DNA of 38,226 nt from Fibrobacterota bacterium (GCA_028287465.1 JAQBPO010000090.1:1-38226), one strand, 5' to 3'; shown: positions 1-8,398, numbered from the stretch's first letter. Numbers and translations: made by a program. Notes: a model not told the origin generated them from the letters alone.

Positions 1-1
1 C

Positions 2-1630
2 ATTTCCGATTCCCTGGAAACGGGCAACCGGGAAATCTCCCGCAACCCGGGCACCACCATCACGGTGCGCAATCTGTTCCAGCACAATCCGGCCCGGCGC
101 AAGTTCATGGGGTCCGGCAAGAACGAGGCCGCGCGCATCCTCAACATGCTCAGTCGGGTGTCGCTGGCCCATCCCGGCACCGGTTTCCGCGTCCTGGACA
201 AGGGCCGGGAAATCCTGTCCCTGTCCGAGGGGACCCTCAAGCATCGCGTGGGCGAAGTGCTCGGCTTCAACATCACCAACGATCTGGTCCCGGTCGAGTG
301 GACCGACAGCGCCAACGGCGGCGCCGGGTCCATCCATGTGGAAGGGTACGTTTGCACTCCCCAGCAGGCGCGCTTGCGTTCCACCCACCAGTACTTCTAC
401 ATCAACCGCCGCAGCATCCAAAGCGGCCTCATCTCCCGTTCGCTTTCGCAAAGCTACGATGTGCTGCCTCCGGGGCGCTTTCCCATGGCGGTGCTGTTCC
501 TGACCATGCCCACGGAAGAGGTGGACGTCAACGTCCATCCCACCAAGAAGGAAGTCCGCTTCCTCAATGAGAGCCGGATCTACTGGGCCATCGCCCAAGC
601 CGTCAAGACCGCCCTGAGGAAGATGGCCGACGCTCCCATGCTCGATCTGATGGGGCCGGGACCCGAAGATCGCGGGAGCATTCCCGGAAGCTATGCGGCC
701 GGCCCCGCCGACATGCCTCCGCCCTTCCAATACCGGCCTTCCCACGCGCCGGAAACGGGTACCGAGGCGACGGAAGCCTCGCTTTCCCTGCCGGGATATT
801 CCAGGGTCGCCGAATCCGCCGGCGAACCCCCGCGGCCGGCGCCTTTCCCCGGTCTGGCGCCTTCCGCCGGAAGCCCCGAACCCGGGGTAACGGATGGGTT
901 ACTGCCCGGCCCGGATCGCCAGGCGGCGAACAACCAGATCCGGCTCTTCCCGGCCGATGCGCGCCAGGCTCCCGTCCCGGTATCACGATTCTTCCCGGAC
1001 GCGCCCGTGCAGCCGGCGTCGCCGGGCGCCAAGACCAGGGCTTCCGAGGTCCCTTACCTGCAGTTGCACAACGGATTCATCCTCTTCGGCGTGGAGAGCG
1101 GCCTCATGATGGTCAATCAGCAGGCCGCCCATGAGCGCATCCTTTTCGAGAAGGCCCTGGAAGAGATGCGGCAACCCGGACGGTTCTCGTCCCAGCAGTT
1201 GCTTTTCCCGGAAGTCCTGGAGCTCGCCCCCGGGGACAGCCTTTTCCTGGAGGAGCACCTCGGCCGCCTGCAGGCCCTGGGTTTCGATCTCGAATCCTTC
1301 GGCGGTAACGCCTTCCAGTTGCGCGGGTTGCCCATGGAGGTGAAGCCCGATCAGGCGCGCCGGGTCGTGTACGAGATGGTGGAAGGGCTGCTGCGTCCCG
1401 AAAGGGGGGCCCTGTCCAACCGCGGGGAGGATTTCCAGCAACGCCTTGCCAAGGTCTATGCCCGCGTCACCTCGGTCAAGCTCGGCGAGCACTTGGACTA
1501 TCCCCAGGTCTCGGCCCTGATCGACGGCCTGTTCGCGACCCAGAACCCCTACGTTTCGCCTTCCGGCGCCCCCATCGTCGTGCGCTTCTCGATCGAGGAA
1601 ATCCACCGCAAGTTCGGGCTCAAGCTTTAA
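2..1630 (+). CDS. mutL: DNA mismatch repair protein MutL, 5' end missing
   Basis: The reading frame is already open at base 2, so the N-terminal ATPase motifs lie outside the window. MutL couples MutS mismatch recognition to strand processing. The visible part begins in the GHKL/transducer region (GTTITVRNLF then NPARRKF), continues with the YFYINRR motif near 390-418 and VDVNVHPTKKEV at 521-556, then a Pro/Ala/Gly-rich linker of roughly 140 residues, then the C-terminal dimerisation domain from about 1040. In that domain the nuclease motif DQHAxxE reads NQQAAHE (1115-1150), the ACxxAxK region reads ARVTSVK, and the terminal CPHGRP motif reads SPSGAP (1556-1573), so the metal-binding residues of endonuclease-type MutL look lost. 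The family call is secure; lack of nuclease activity is inferred. Confidence 0.95.
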   Translation: MSDSLETGNREISRNPGTTITVRNLFQHNPARRKFMGSGKNEAARILNMLSRVSLAHPGTGFRVLDKGREILSLSEGTLKHRVGEVLGFNITNDLVPVEWTDSANGGAGSIHVEGYVCTPQQARLRSTHQYFYINRRSIQSGLISRSLSQSYDVLPPGRFPMAVLFLTMPTEEVDVNVHPTKKEVRFLNESRIYWAIAQAVKTALRKMADAPMLDLMGPGPEDRGSIPGSYAAGPADMPPPFQYRPSHAPETGTEATEASLSLPGYSRVAESAGEPPRPAPFPGLAPSAGSPEPGVTDGLLPGPDRQAANNQIRLFPADARQAPVPVSRFFPDAPVQPASPGAKTRASEVPYLQLHNGFILFGVESGLMMVNQQAAHERILFEKALEEMRQPGRFSSQQLLFPEVLELAPGDSLFLEEHLGRLQALGFDLESFGGNAFQLRGLPMEVKPDQARRVVYEMVEGLLRPERGALSNRGEDFQQRLAKVYARVTSVKLGEHLDYPQVSALIDGLFATQNPYVSPSGAPIVVRFSIEEIHRKFGLKL

Positions 1631-1706
1631 CAATCCCTGCAGGTTTCCTGGCCCGGTCGCCCGCTTCCGACGTGTATCTTTCGGGAATGCGTGCGATAAT
1701 GGAAGC

Positions 1707-2345
1707 ATGCAAAGCGTTGCGAAGACCCTGCTCGCCCTGGCCCTCGGCCTGGGATTCCTGGCCCTGGACCTGCATGCCCGGCCCACCGTGGCCTTCCTGG
1801 GCCTGGACCCGGAATCCAACCCCCAGATCAGCGGGGACATCGCCAAGCGTATCCATTGGGAGCTGAGCGCGGATACCGGCCTTTCCGCCTTCACCCTGGA
1901 TGAAGTCTCCCAGCTCTTCGCCAAAGGCATCCTCGCCGGTCCTGAGGCCGCTCCCGCCGACATGCCCAAGCTGGCCAAGGGTCTCGGCGCCCAATACTAT
2001 GCCTTCGGCAAGCTGGAGCCCATCGCCGTAACCAGCAAGCGCATCCTCTGGATGCCTTGGTCGCTGAAGGTGAAGTGGTCCCAGGGAATGCGGTTGCGCA
2101 TCCTGGACGGGACGAACGGGCAAGTGGTCTTCGACGGATTGGTGACGGGCGAGATCCCGGAGAAGGCCTTATTCATGGGCCCGGACGGAAGGATGGGGGA
2201 CCTGTCCCCATTGGAACGGGAATCCCGGATGCGAAAGATGGCCGCCGTGGTCTCGGTGGAATCGGCGAAGACGGTGGCCAAGGTGGTCAAAGAAAAGGCC
2301 GCTGGCGCGGCCGGAGGAGCGGAAGCCAAGCCCGCGGGCGGTTAG
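1707..2345 (+). CDS. Exported protein of unknown function
   Basis: 212 residues beginning with a clear Sec signal peptide (hydrophobic core LLALALGLGFLALDL, likely cleavage after LHA near residue 24). The mature part opens with a beta-strand-like TVAFLGLDPES, followed by alternating helices and strands and an Ala/Lys-rich C-terminus. The layout recalls the small alpha/beta domains of TolB-N/CsgG/FlgO-like periplasmic proteins, but no diagnostic motif is visible, so this is a weak analogy. GATAAT lies six bases before the ATG, and GGA within GGAAGC could be a weak ribosome site. It follows mutL by 76 bases and ends at a pair of hairpins shared with the convergent gene. Function unknown. Confidence 0.7.
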   Translation: MQSVAKTLLALALGLGFLALDLHARPTVAFLGLDPESNPQISGDIAKRIHWELSADTGLSAFTLDEVSQLFAKGILAGPEAAPADMPKLAKGLGAQYYAFGKLEPIAVTSKRILWMPWSLKVKWSQGMRLRILDGTNGQVVFDGLVTGEIPEKALFMGPDGRMGDLSPLERESRMRKMAAVVSVESAKTVAKVVKEKAAGAAGGAEAKPAGG

Positions 2346-2358
2346 CTTCCATTTCATG

Positions 2359-2399
2359 CGCGGGCACCGGGCCCGCGAAACGGGCATCAACCGCCCGTT
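2359..2399. terminator. Tandem hairpins between convergent genes
   Basis: Two consecutive perfect 7-bp stems lie in the 66-base gap between convergent genes: CGCGGGC/GCCCGCG (2359-2377, 5-base loop) and AACGGGC/GCCCGTT (2379-2399, 7-base loop). There is no long U tract, so a bidirectional transcription stop is inferred from position and stem strength only. Confidence 0.5.
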
Positions 2400-2411
2400 C
2401 CCGGACTGGAA

Positions 2412-3128
2412 TCAGTCCTCTTTCCAAATCAGGATGCTGCCGCAGCTTTCGCAAGTGAGCAGCGCGTTCTTCTTGCTGATTTCGATCACGCGCTGGGGCG
2501 TCTGGGTGCGGTTGCAGACCAGGCAGGCCTTCTGGCTTCGGTTGATGGCCGCGATGACGTTGGGATTGCCGCGGCGCTTGACCACGCGGTCGTAAACGGC
2601 CAGGACCTTCTTGTTGATCTTGTTGCGCGGCTCGTCGGCCTTGGCGGTCTCGGAGGTCATCTTGTCCTCGATGCCGTTCAATTCTTCCGTAAGCCGGTTC
2701 AACTCGGGCCCGTTCGCGTCCAGCACCGTCTTATAGGCCAGATCCGCGGTCTCCTTTTCCTTCAGCAGGTTCTCGAGGATCTGCTGGAAGTGGATGACAT
2801 TGGCTTGGGCATTGTCGATGTTGCGCTTATGGGTCGCGATTTCCAGATGGACCGCATCGTACTCGCGGTTGGTGCTGATGGCTTCCAGACGCCGGTTGCT
2901 CTCGGTCAGGGAGGCCTGCTCCTGCACCGCCATGTCCTGGTTTTCCTGGATCTTGGTCTTGGTCTCGGCGATGGCCGCGGTGGTCTTTTCCGCGTTGGAC
3001 TTTTCGCGTTCGATATCGTCTTTAAGGGTTTGGATCCGGACAGGAAGATCCTTCTTCGTGAGCTTGAGCTCGTAGACCTTCTTGTCCACCGCCGAGAGCT
3101 CTAAAAGGTACTGTAAATCCTCTTGCAT
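2412..3128 (-). CDS. Coiled-coil protein with C4 zinc ribbon (COG1579/zf-RING_7 type)
   Basis: 238 residues from the ATG at 3128. Residues 1 to about 175 are a long antiparallel coiled coil (LLELSAVDKKVYELK, then Glu/Lys/Gln-rich heptads with a TNREYDAVHLEI turn typical of this family). The C-terminus holds a four-cysteine zinc ribbon, CLVC then CESCG about 22 residues later. COG1579 proteins are widespread and their role is poorly defined; the chlamydial relative CT398 binds sigma-54 and secretion-related proteins. The frame stays open upstream to 3284, with other possible starts at 3203 and 3284. I prefer 3128 because family members begin just before the first heptad, and because 3129-3200 is AT-richer and contains stem-loops. 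It lies downstream of pth on the same strand. Confidence 0.85.
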   Translation of the reverse strand: MQEDLQYLLELSAVDKKVYELKLTKKDLPVRIQTLKDDIEREKSNAEKTTAAIAETKTKIQENQDMAVQEQASLTESNRRLEAISTNREYDAVHLEIATHKRNIDNAQANVIHFQQILENLLKEKETADLAYKTVLDANGPELNRLTEELNGIEDKMTSETAKADEPRNKINKKVLAVYDRVVKRRGNPNVIAAINRSQKACLVCNRTQTPQRVIEISKKNALLTCESCGSILIWKED

Positions 3129-3404
3129 CCTGAATACCTGACTTTCAAGTGAGGCTTCCTGCTCCAGGGTCTGCTTCGCAGGCTCCACGCAGGTCGCATT
3201 CATTATTCCACATAGCAAACTAGCAAAAATCGCGCTTATGGACCGTTGCGCGGATTCCGAACCGGAGTGGAATCCCGATTCCATGGCTCATTCCCTTTTG
3301 GAGAGTGCGGCCGATGGAAGGTAGGTCCCTTTCAAAAAAAGATAAAATATCGGGACTAACCCTTCAACAGCGAAGGGTGGGTTCCTTCCGTGTTGCGTTC
3401 CGAA

Positions 3405-3992
3405 TCAGGCCCCTGCGTCCTTTGGGCCGCCACGGCGGTTGAAGTCGGAACCCGCCCGCTCCCAACCCAAGGACAAACCGGTTTCGATGATGGGCTTAGC
3501 CTGGGACAGGACCTTATCCAGAACCGAGGCTTCCTCGGTCCCGTACTTCCGCAGGACGAAATCCGCCTTGTCATGTTCCGGGGGCACCGGGCCCACTCCG
3601 ATGCGCAAGCGTGTGAACGCGTCCCCGCAATGTTCCATGATGTTCCGCAACCCGTTATGGCCGCCATGGCTTCCCTGGGTCCGGATGCGGACCGCGCCCA
3701 GATCCAGGTAGATATCGTCCACGACCACGATGAGGTTGCGCGGATTCACCTTGTAGAATTGGAGAAGAACCTGGGCGGCTTCGCCGCTCAGGTTCATAAA
3801 GGTCTGTGGTTTAGCGATGAGGAGGGAAAGGCCGGCGACGGTGACCTTGCGGGTGAGGCTTTTGGCCTCGGTCTTCCAGGTGCCGGCTTGGCCCGAATCC
3901 GCCGCAACCTGATCCGCGAAATCGAATCCGATGTTGTGGCGGGTGCGATCATACTTCGGGCCCGGATTGCCCAGGCCCAAAAGGATGTGCAC
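3405..3992 (-). CDS. pth: Peptidyl-tRNA hydrolase
   Basis: 195 residues, normal length for bacterial Pth, which cleaves peptidyl-tRNAs that drop off the ribosome. The N-terminal LGLGNPGPKY, the catalytic histidine in TRHNIGF (residue 19), the substrate-binding asparagines in TFMNLSG and GGHNGLRNI, and the aspartate in VVVDDIYLD are all present. The start codon lies 3 bases after the rplY stop, so the two are almost certainly cotranscribed and translationally coupled; rplY-pth is a widely conserved pair. A 7-bp stem-loop (3359-3378) lies just beyond the stop but has no adjacent U tract. Confidence 0.97.
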   Translation of the reverse strand: MHILLGLGNPGPKYDRTRHNIGFDFADQVAADSGQAGTWKTEAKSLTRKVTVAGLSLLIAKPQTFMNLSGEAAQVLLQFYKVNPRNLIVVVDDIYLDLGAVRIRTQGSHGGHNGLRNIMEHCGDAFTRLRIGVGPVPPEHDKADFVLRKYGTEEASVLDKVLSQAKPIIETGLSLGWERAGSDFNRRGGPKDAGA

Positions 3993-3995
3993 GGC

Positions 3996-4676
3996 TTACT
4001 TCTTGTCCTTGCCGCCCTTGTCTTCCTTCTTGTCGGCGGGCTTGGCGCCTGCCTTGTCGCCGGCCTTGGCATCGGCGGCGGGAGCGGCAGCGGCAGCCAC
4101 GGGCTTGACTTCCTCGACCTCGGCCTTACCGGTGGTCACGCCGTAGAGGGCGGTCTTCCCGGGGGTCACGAAGGTGCCCTTGTCGAACTTCAGGTCGCGC
4201 ACGTAGATGATGGTGCCTGACCGGATCTCGGAGACGTCCATGTCGAACTTGTCCGGGATGTCCTGCACCTTGGCGCGCAGCTTGACGAACTTCTTCATGG
4301 TGGAGAAGACGCCGCCTTCGGTCTTCACGCCGAACGGAATGCCGAAGGTGGTTACCGGCACGTTCACGATGACGGGATGCTCGTTGTCGACGCGGAGGAA
4401 ATCGATGTGCACGAGGTCGCGGCGGATGGGGTCGCGTTCGACGGCCTTGATGAGGACCTTCTCGGAAATGCCGCCGTCGAGGGAGATCTCGATGACGTGG
4501 TTCCGCTGGGTGAGGTGCGGGCGCATGTCCACGGAGGCCACTTCGACCATCAGGGGTTCCCGGTTGAGGCCGTACACGATGGCGGGTACGCGGCCTTCCT
4601 TGCGCATGTTCTTGAGGGCGGCCTTGGTGGTCCGTTCCCTTTTCTTGGCGGCGAGATTCAACAATGCAGTTGCCAT
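3996..4676 (-). CDS. rplY: Ribosomal protein L25, long CTC/TL5 form
   Basis: 226 residues from ATG at 4676, supported by AAAGGA seven bases upstream (an in-frame extension to 4904 runs through the tRNA and is not coding). L25 binds 5S rRNA in the large subunit. The N-terminal 5S-binding domain (RKEGRVPAIVYGLNREP) spans residues 1 to about 95. It is followed by the TL5/CTC C-terminal beta domain (DIPDKFDMDVSEIRSGTIIYVRDL) to about 185 and a low-complexity Ala/Lys/Asp tail. The tail is common in this family outside the Gammaproteobacteria. It sits 136 bases downstream of tRNA-Gln and directly before pth. Confidence 0.96.
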   Translation of the reverse strand: MATALLNLAAKKRERTTKAALKNMRKEGRVPAIVYGLNREPLMVEVASVDMRPHLTQRNHVIEISLDGGISEKVLIKAVERDPIRRDLVHIDFLRVDNEHPVIVNVPVTTFGIPFGVKTEGGVFSTMKKFVKLRAKVQDIPDKFDMDVSEIRSGTIIYVRDLKFDKGTFVTPGKTALYGVTTGKAEVEEVKPVAAAAAPAADAKAGDKAGAKPADKKEDKGGKDKK

Positions 4677-4812
4677 TACGATTTCCTTTGTCCGGTACAC
4701 GCGCTCGACCTTCGGCGCGCCTTCCCGATTTTGTATGACGTTCCTGGGTCGGGGAGAAGGCCGGAATGCATCCGGAAGTCTCCCTGCGAATCGGACCTTG
4801 CCCGATTCGCCC

Positions 4813-4887
4813 TGGTTGGGGCGGTAGGATTCGAACCTACGGTAAACGGCTCCAAAGGCCGTTGTCTTACCACTTGACGACGCCCCA
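4813..4887 (-). tRNA. tRNA-Gln (UUG anticodon)
   Basis: A full cloverleaf of 75 bases with encoded CCA. The acceptor stem TGGGGCG pairs with CGCCCCA. The anticodon stem ACGGC/GCCGT closes the loop CTTTGGA, giving anticodon TTG, which reads CAA (Gln). The T arm GTAGG-TTCGAAT-CCTAC is canonical. It precedes rplY on the same strand. A weak TTGCAG-N17-TACTTT promoter-like pair lies about 15-45 bases upstream. Confidence 0.97.
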
Positions 4888-5024
4888 CCGGGAACGGGGG
4901 TCAAAAGTAAGAAGAAAAAGGGGGGGCTGCAACCGGGTAAGGGGCGTAAACTTGGGTATTTAGGGTGAAAACGGGGTCGGCAGGTACCAGGCTTCCGAAT
5001 CAGCCGGGAGGTGCGGTCCCGGGA

Positions 5025-5918
5025 TCAGGTCACGAATTCCGCGAGACAGGAAAATCGGCACTGGGGTTTGATTTCCGCCAGGCATTGATCCGCCGCGCCT
5101 TTTTCCCGGAAGAGGCTGAAGACACTGGCTCCGCTGCCGCTGAGCAGGGTCTTGACCGGGGAGAAGGACTGCATGCGCTGGGCGAGGGAATCGATTTCCG
5201 GGAAATGCCTGCGCATGGGCGCGTCGAAATCGTTCCGGAGCACCTGGTAGAACTCCCAGTCCTCGAAATAGGTGAAGTAGAGCGCCTTGAACCGGGCCCA
5301 TTCCCGTTTACGGGCGGGATCCAATTGGCCGTAGGCCCAACCGGTTTCCACCCGGCAATTCGGCGTGCCGATGACGATGTGGAACGGATAGGGGCTGGGA
5401 GCGGGCTTCAGGATTTCGCCTTTGCCTTCCCCGAAATAACACCCGCCGTATAGGAAGAAGGGGACGTCCGCGCCCAGGCGGGCCGCCGTCGGGAGCAGTT
5501 CCGCATCGGTGAGGCCCATGCCCCAGATGCGGTTGCACAGTTGCAGGGCCGCGGCCGCGTTCGAGCTCCCTCCACCCAGGCCCGCGCCGGTGGGGAGGAT
5601 CTTCGCGAGGGAGAACCGCATGCCGGCATCGGCCTTGACGCGCTCCGGAAAGGTTTCCCGCAGGAGCTTGGCGGCCTTGATGACGAGGTTATCGTCCGGA
5701 GTGGCGGTGATGCCTTCCGCGCAATCGAGGGAAAGCATTTCCGCGGATTCGGCGCTGAGCCGATCCCCGCAATCGATGGTGTGGAAGAGGGTCCCCAGGT
5801 TATGGAACCCGTCGGTACGGCGGTCCTGGATTTCCAAAAAGAGGTTTATTTTCCCGTAGCATGGGACGGTCTCGGATGGCCCGGTCTTATTCTGTGCGGT
5901 TTCGGCTGCGTTGGTCAT
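5025..5918 (-). CDS. ispE: 4-diphosphocytidyl-2-C-methyl-D-erythritol kinase
   Basis: 297 residues of the GHMP kinase fold. IspE phosphorylates CDP-methylerythritol with ATP, the fourth step of the MEP route to isoprenoid precursors. YGKINLFLEI near residue 21 contains the substrate-contacting lysine. The ATP-binding loop LPTGAGLGGGSSNAAA spans residues 109-124. GADVPFFLYGG at 149-159 contains the catalytic aspartate. The C-terminal SGSGASVFSLF is the third GHMP motif. AAGG eight bases before the ATG serves as ribosome site. It is divergent from argF. Confidence 0.97.
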   Translation of the reverse strand: MTNAAETAQNKTGPSETVPCYGKINLFLEIQDRRTDGFHNLGTLFHTIDCGDRLSAESAEMLSLDCAEGITATPDDNLVIKAAKLLRETFPERVKADAGMRFSLAKILPTGAGLGGGSSNAAAALQLCNRIWGMGLTDAELLPTAARLGADVPFFLYGGCYFGEGKGEILKPAPSPYPFHIVIGTPNCRVETGWAYGQLDPARKREWARFKALYFTYFEDWEFYQVLRNDFDAPMRRHFPEIDSLAQRMQSFSPVKTLLSGSGASVFSLFREKGAADQCLAEIKPQCRFSCLAEFVT

Positions 5919-6032
5919 TTGCGCCTTAAAATTAACCTTTTTTATTTATAAGATTTAGGGTTGGCGGGGCCGTATATTCATTTGTCCTCCGCCGGATGGA
6001 AACCACTTAAAACCGGATAAATCCCTGGAAAA
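5919..6032. promoter_or_regulatory. AT-rich divergent promoter region, ispE/argF
   Basis: A 114-base intergenic stretch far richer in A+T than the flanking genes. TATAAA on the minus strand (5945-5950) could be the -10 of ispE, and TATATT on the plus strand (5973-5978) the -10 of argF. No convincing -35 is visible for either. Confidence 0.35.
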
Positions 6033-6998
6033 ATGAATCAATCCAAGCTTCAGCACCTGAATACCCTGCTGGATTTGGACCGGAGCCAAGTGGAGCACCT
6101 GCTCGATCTGGCCGCCGCCATCAAGCGGGAATACAAGACCTCCGGCCCCAGCGACGCCCTTAAAGGCCGGACCGCCGCCATGATCTTCGAGAAACCAAGC
6201 CTGCGCACTCGGGTGACCTTCGAGGCCGGCATGGTCCAGCTCGGGGGCGCCGCCATCAACCTGGATCCGTCGCAAATCTCCCTGGGCAACCGCGAGTCCG
6301 TCAAGGACGCGGCCTTGTGCCTCTCCCGCTGGGTCGATGCCATCATCGCGCGCACCTTCAGCCATAAACTCGTTCTGGACCTGGCCAAATACGCTTCCGT
6401 GCCCGTCATCAACGCCCTCACGGACCTGCACCATCCCTGCCAGGCCTTGGCCCTGGGCCAGACCCTGATGGAAAAACGCGGCAAGCTCGCCGGCCAGACC
6501 CTTGCTTTCGTCGGGGACGGCAACAACGTGGCCAATTCCCTGGCCGAACTCGCGGCGCATCTCGGCATGCACTTCGTATTGGCCTGCCCCAAAGGGTATG
6601 AACAGAACCCGGACGTGCTCAAATCCCTGGAACCGTACTTCAAGAGGTCCGGCGGGTCCTATACCGTCACCCATGACGCGGATGCGGGCGTGGCGAAGGC
6701 CGATTGCATCTATACGGATGTTTGGGTGAGCATGGGCGAGGAAGCCCAGGCCGAGCAGAAGAAAAAGCAATTCGCGGGATTCCAGGTCAATTCCAGGCTC
6801 CTGTCCAAGGCCCCGGCGGATTGCCTGGTGACCCATTGCCTGCCCGCGCATGTGGACGAGGAAATCACGCAAGAAGTGATGGACTCTCCGCGCTGCGTAT
6901 GCTTTGATGAAGCTGAGAACCGGCTGCATGCGCAAAAAGCGGTGCTCCTGACCCTGATATCCGGCCCGAACGGCGCCGGACAGGTCTCCGGTCGATAG
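6033..6998 (+). CDS. argF: Ornithine carbamoyltransferase
   Basis: 321 residues. The enzyme makes citrulline from ornithine and carbamoyl phosphate in arginine synthesis. The carbamoyl-phosphate loop reads EKPSLRTRVTFE (STRTR variant, residues 54-65). The HPCQ motif is at 135-138. The ornithine-side loop is DVWVSMGEE and the catalytic cysteine lies in HCLPAHVDEE. The length and the SLRTR form fit anabolic enzymes. The next gene starts 18 bases after the stop, so argF may be the first gene of the transcript that carries the KaiC-like cassette. Confidence 0.97.
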   Translation: MNQSKLQHLNTLLDLDRSQVEHLLDLAAAIKREYKTSGPSDALKGRTAAMIFEKPSLRTRVTFEAGMVQLGGAAINLDPSQISLGNRESVKDAALCLSRWVDAIIARTFSHKLVLDLAKYASVPVINALTDLHHPCQALALGQTLMEKRGKLAGQTLAFVGDGNNVANSLAELAAHLGMHFVLACPKGYEQNPDVLKSLEPYFKRSGGSYTVTHDADAGVAKADCIYTDVWVSMGEEAQAEQKKKQFAGFQVNSRLLSKAPADCLVTHCLPAHVDEEITQEVMDSPRCVCFDEAENRLHAQKAVLLTLISGPNGAGQVSGR

Positions 6999-7016
6999 AG
7001 GATTCAGAGGAGAATT

Positions 7017-7799
7017 ATGCTGGAGAGAGCGGCTTTCGGAATCGAAGCGTTGGACAAGATGATCGGCGGCGGCGTGGTCAGGGGAAGCGCCACCGTGGTG
7101 GAAGGCGCGCCCGGCACAGGCAAAACCACGCTGGGCATGCAGTTCATCGTGAACGGCATCGAGAAGTTCCAGGAACCGGGCCTCATCCTCACCTTCGAGG
7201 AATTCCCTTCCCAGTACTACCATGATGCCCTGAACTTCGGATGGGATCTCAAGAAGTACGAAGAATCCGGGATGCTCAAGATCATCTTTTCCGATCCGTC
7301 CACCGTGGCCAGCGAAGTGGAAGAGCTGGGCGGGGGTCTCGAAACCCTCATCGACGAGATGGGCATCAAGCGCTGCCTGGTCGATTCCCTGACCCATTTC
7401 GAATACGCTGCGGAAGAATCCGACGACCTGCGCGAGATGGAATTCGATTTCATCACCAGCCTCAAGCGCGAAGGCATCACTTCCCTTCTGCTCCGCGAAA
7501 ACAGCAATCTCCTGGGCGATACCAGCAGCCTGTCCCAAGCGCCCTTCATCGCCGACAATTATTTCATCCTCCGCTACGTCGAGATCGACAGCGCCATCTC
7601 CAAGGCCATCCTGGTGCTTAAGATGCGCGGCAGCCAGCACGCGAAGGACATCCGCCAGTTCCATATCGCCAAGGGCGGCATCGAGATCATGGAGAAGTTC
7701 GTCGGGCGCCAGGGCGTCATGAGCGGATCGCCGGTTAAGACCGATGCCGACACCTTCGTCGAGGCGTTCAGCGCCTTCGGCAAACGCAAGGGTAAGTAG
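7017..7799 (+). CDS. Single-domain KaiC-like (RAD55-type) ATPase
   Basis: 260 residues, one RecA/KaiC domain instead of the two in cyanobacterial KaiC. Walker A is EGAPGTGKTT (29-38). The paired catalytic glutamates follow the second strand (TFEEFPSQ, E61-E62). Walker B ends in LVDS (D123). The KaiC-family signature KMRGSQHAKDIRQFHI (202-217) supplies the arginine finger region. Such proteins act as ATP-dependent signalling switches or kinases in bacteria and archaea; the substrate here is unknown. AGGAG precedes the ATG. Two small membrane proteins and a receiver follow within 2-4 bases each, so this looks like the output or input ATPase of a membrane-linked relay. No KaiA or KaiB is visible, so a circadian role is not implied. 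Confidence 0.92.
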   Translation: MLERAAFGIEALDKMIGGGVVRGSATVVEGAPGTGKTTLGMQFIVNGIEKFQEPGLILTFEEFPSQYYHDALNFGWDLKKYEESGMLKIIFSDPSTVASEVEELGGGLETLIDEMGIKRCLVDSLTHFEYAAEESDDLREMEFDFITSLKREGITSLLLRENSNLLGDTSSLSQAPFIADNYFILRYVEIDSAISKAILVLKMRGSQHAKDIRQFHIAKGGIEIMEKFVGRQGVMSGSPVKTDADTFVEAFSAFGKRKGK

Positions 7800-7801
7800 G
7801 C

Positions 7802-8092
7802 TTGTCCACGATCCAGGCGGTGGGCATGTTGCTGACTTCGCTGCTGTTCAGCGTCGTGGGCTTCTACCTGACCCTTATCGCCAAATTCTACCGTCAGAAG
7901 TTCCGCAAGGGGCCCCCGCACCGGTACCTGCAGATCGCCTTGGGCGTATTGGTCGCGGGACTCGTCCTGAAGCTGGAATTCTTCACCGCATTCGTCCCCG
8001 CATACGTTCCAAACGGCATCATCTGCGCCGGCGGGCTGGCATTCTCCGGCCTGGGCTATGCCTTGTACCGCACAATGATGAGCGTGGATTAG
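7802..8092 (+). CDS. Small three-helix membrane protein of the KaiC cassette
   Basis: 96 residues starting at a TTG two bases after the kaiC-like stop (an ATG at 7826 is the alternative). Predicted helices are at about 5-27, 43-62 and 71-90. A strongly basic loop (KFYRQKFRKGPPHRY) lies between helices 1 and 2, which places that loop in the cytoplasm. I recognise no family. The next protein has the same length, helix spacing and basic loop. The position between an ATPase and a receiver suggests a membrane anchor or sensor. Function unknown. Confidence 0.75.
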   Translation: MSTIQAVGMLLTSLLFSVVGFYLTLIAKFYRQKFRKGPPHRYLQIALGVLVAGLVLKLEFFTAFVPAYVPNGIICAGGLAFSGLGYALYRTMMSVD

Positions 8093-8096
8093 CCCT

Positions 8097-8396
8097 ATGG
8101 TACCCATTTCCGCCGTCACCATTATCATCCTGCACCTGACCTTCATCGTCACCTTCCTGGTCGTCGCTTCCCTGAGCCGCATTTTCGGGGCGGCGCGCAA
8201 GAAAAAGCCCTTATACAAGCTTTTCTACGTAGCGAGCCTGCTCATGTCCCTGTCCATGGTAGTGAGCCTGCTGGGGTTGGATCTGCAATACATGGCCTTG
8301 GCCGCAGTAGGGCTCGATTTGGTGGGCCTGATATTGGGATGCGCGGTAACTTATTTCTACTGGGACTGGCTCCCTCGTGAATTGTCAAAGGGGTAG
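8097..8396 (+). CDS. Second small three-helix membrane protein of the KaiC cassette
   Basis: 99 residues. Helices are at about 4-28, 43-60 and 66-86, with a basic segment RIFGAARKKKPLYK after the first. It starts 4 bases after the preceding membrane gene and ends 2 bases before the receiver, so the whole group must be one transcript. It aligns loosely with its neighbour (first helix, basic loop ending in P-x-x-Y/K, second and third helices), suggesting an old duplication and possibly a hetero-oligomer. No known family recognised. Confidence 0.75.
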   Translation: MVPISAVTIIILHLTFIVTFLVVASLSRIFGAARKKKPLYKLFYVASLLMSLSMVVSLLGLDLQYMALAAVGLDLVGLILGCAVTYFYWDWLPRELSKG

Positions 8397-8398
8397 GA

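Noticed and set aside
983-1978. Long open frame antisense to mutL
   Set aside because: It mirrors the codon pattern of mutL in GC-rich DNA, crosses the intergenic region and shows no family motif.
3129-3404. Possible small structured RNA between pth and the zinc-ribbon gene
   Set aside because: Small dyads (for example GGAATC-GG-GATTCC) are present, but no conserved RNase P, SRP or tmRNA sequence could be recognised.
5955-7664. 569-codon open frame antisense to argF and the KaiC-like gene
   Set aside because: Both sense genes have complete family motifs; the antisense frame spans two genes and is Gly/Glu/His-rich filler.
7017-7799. Circadian KaiABC clock
   Set aside because: Only one RecA domain is present and no kaiA or kaiB is visible; a signalling ATPase is the safer call.
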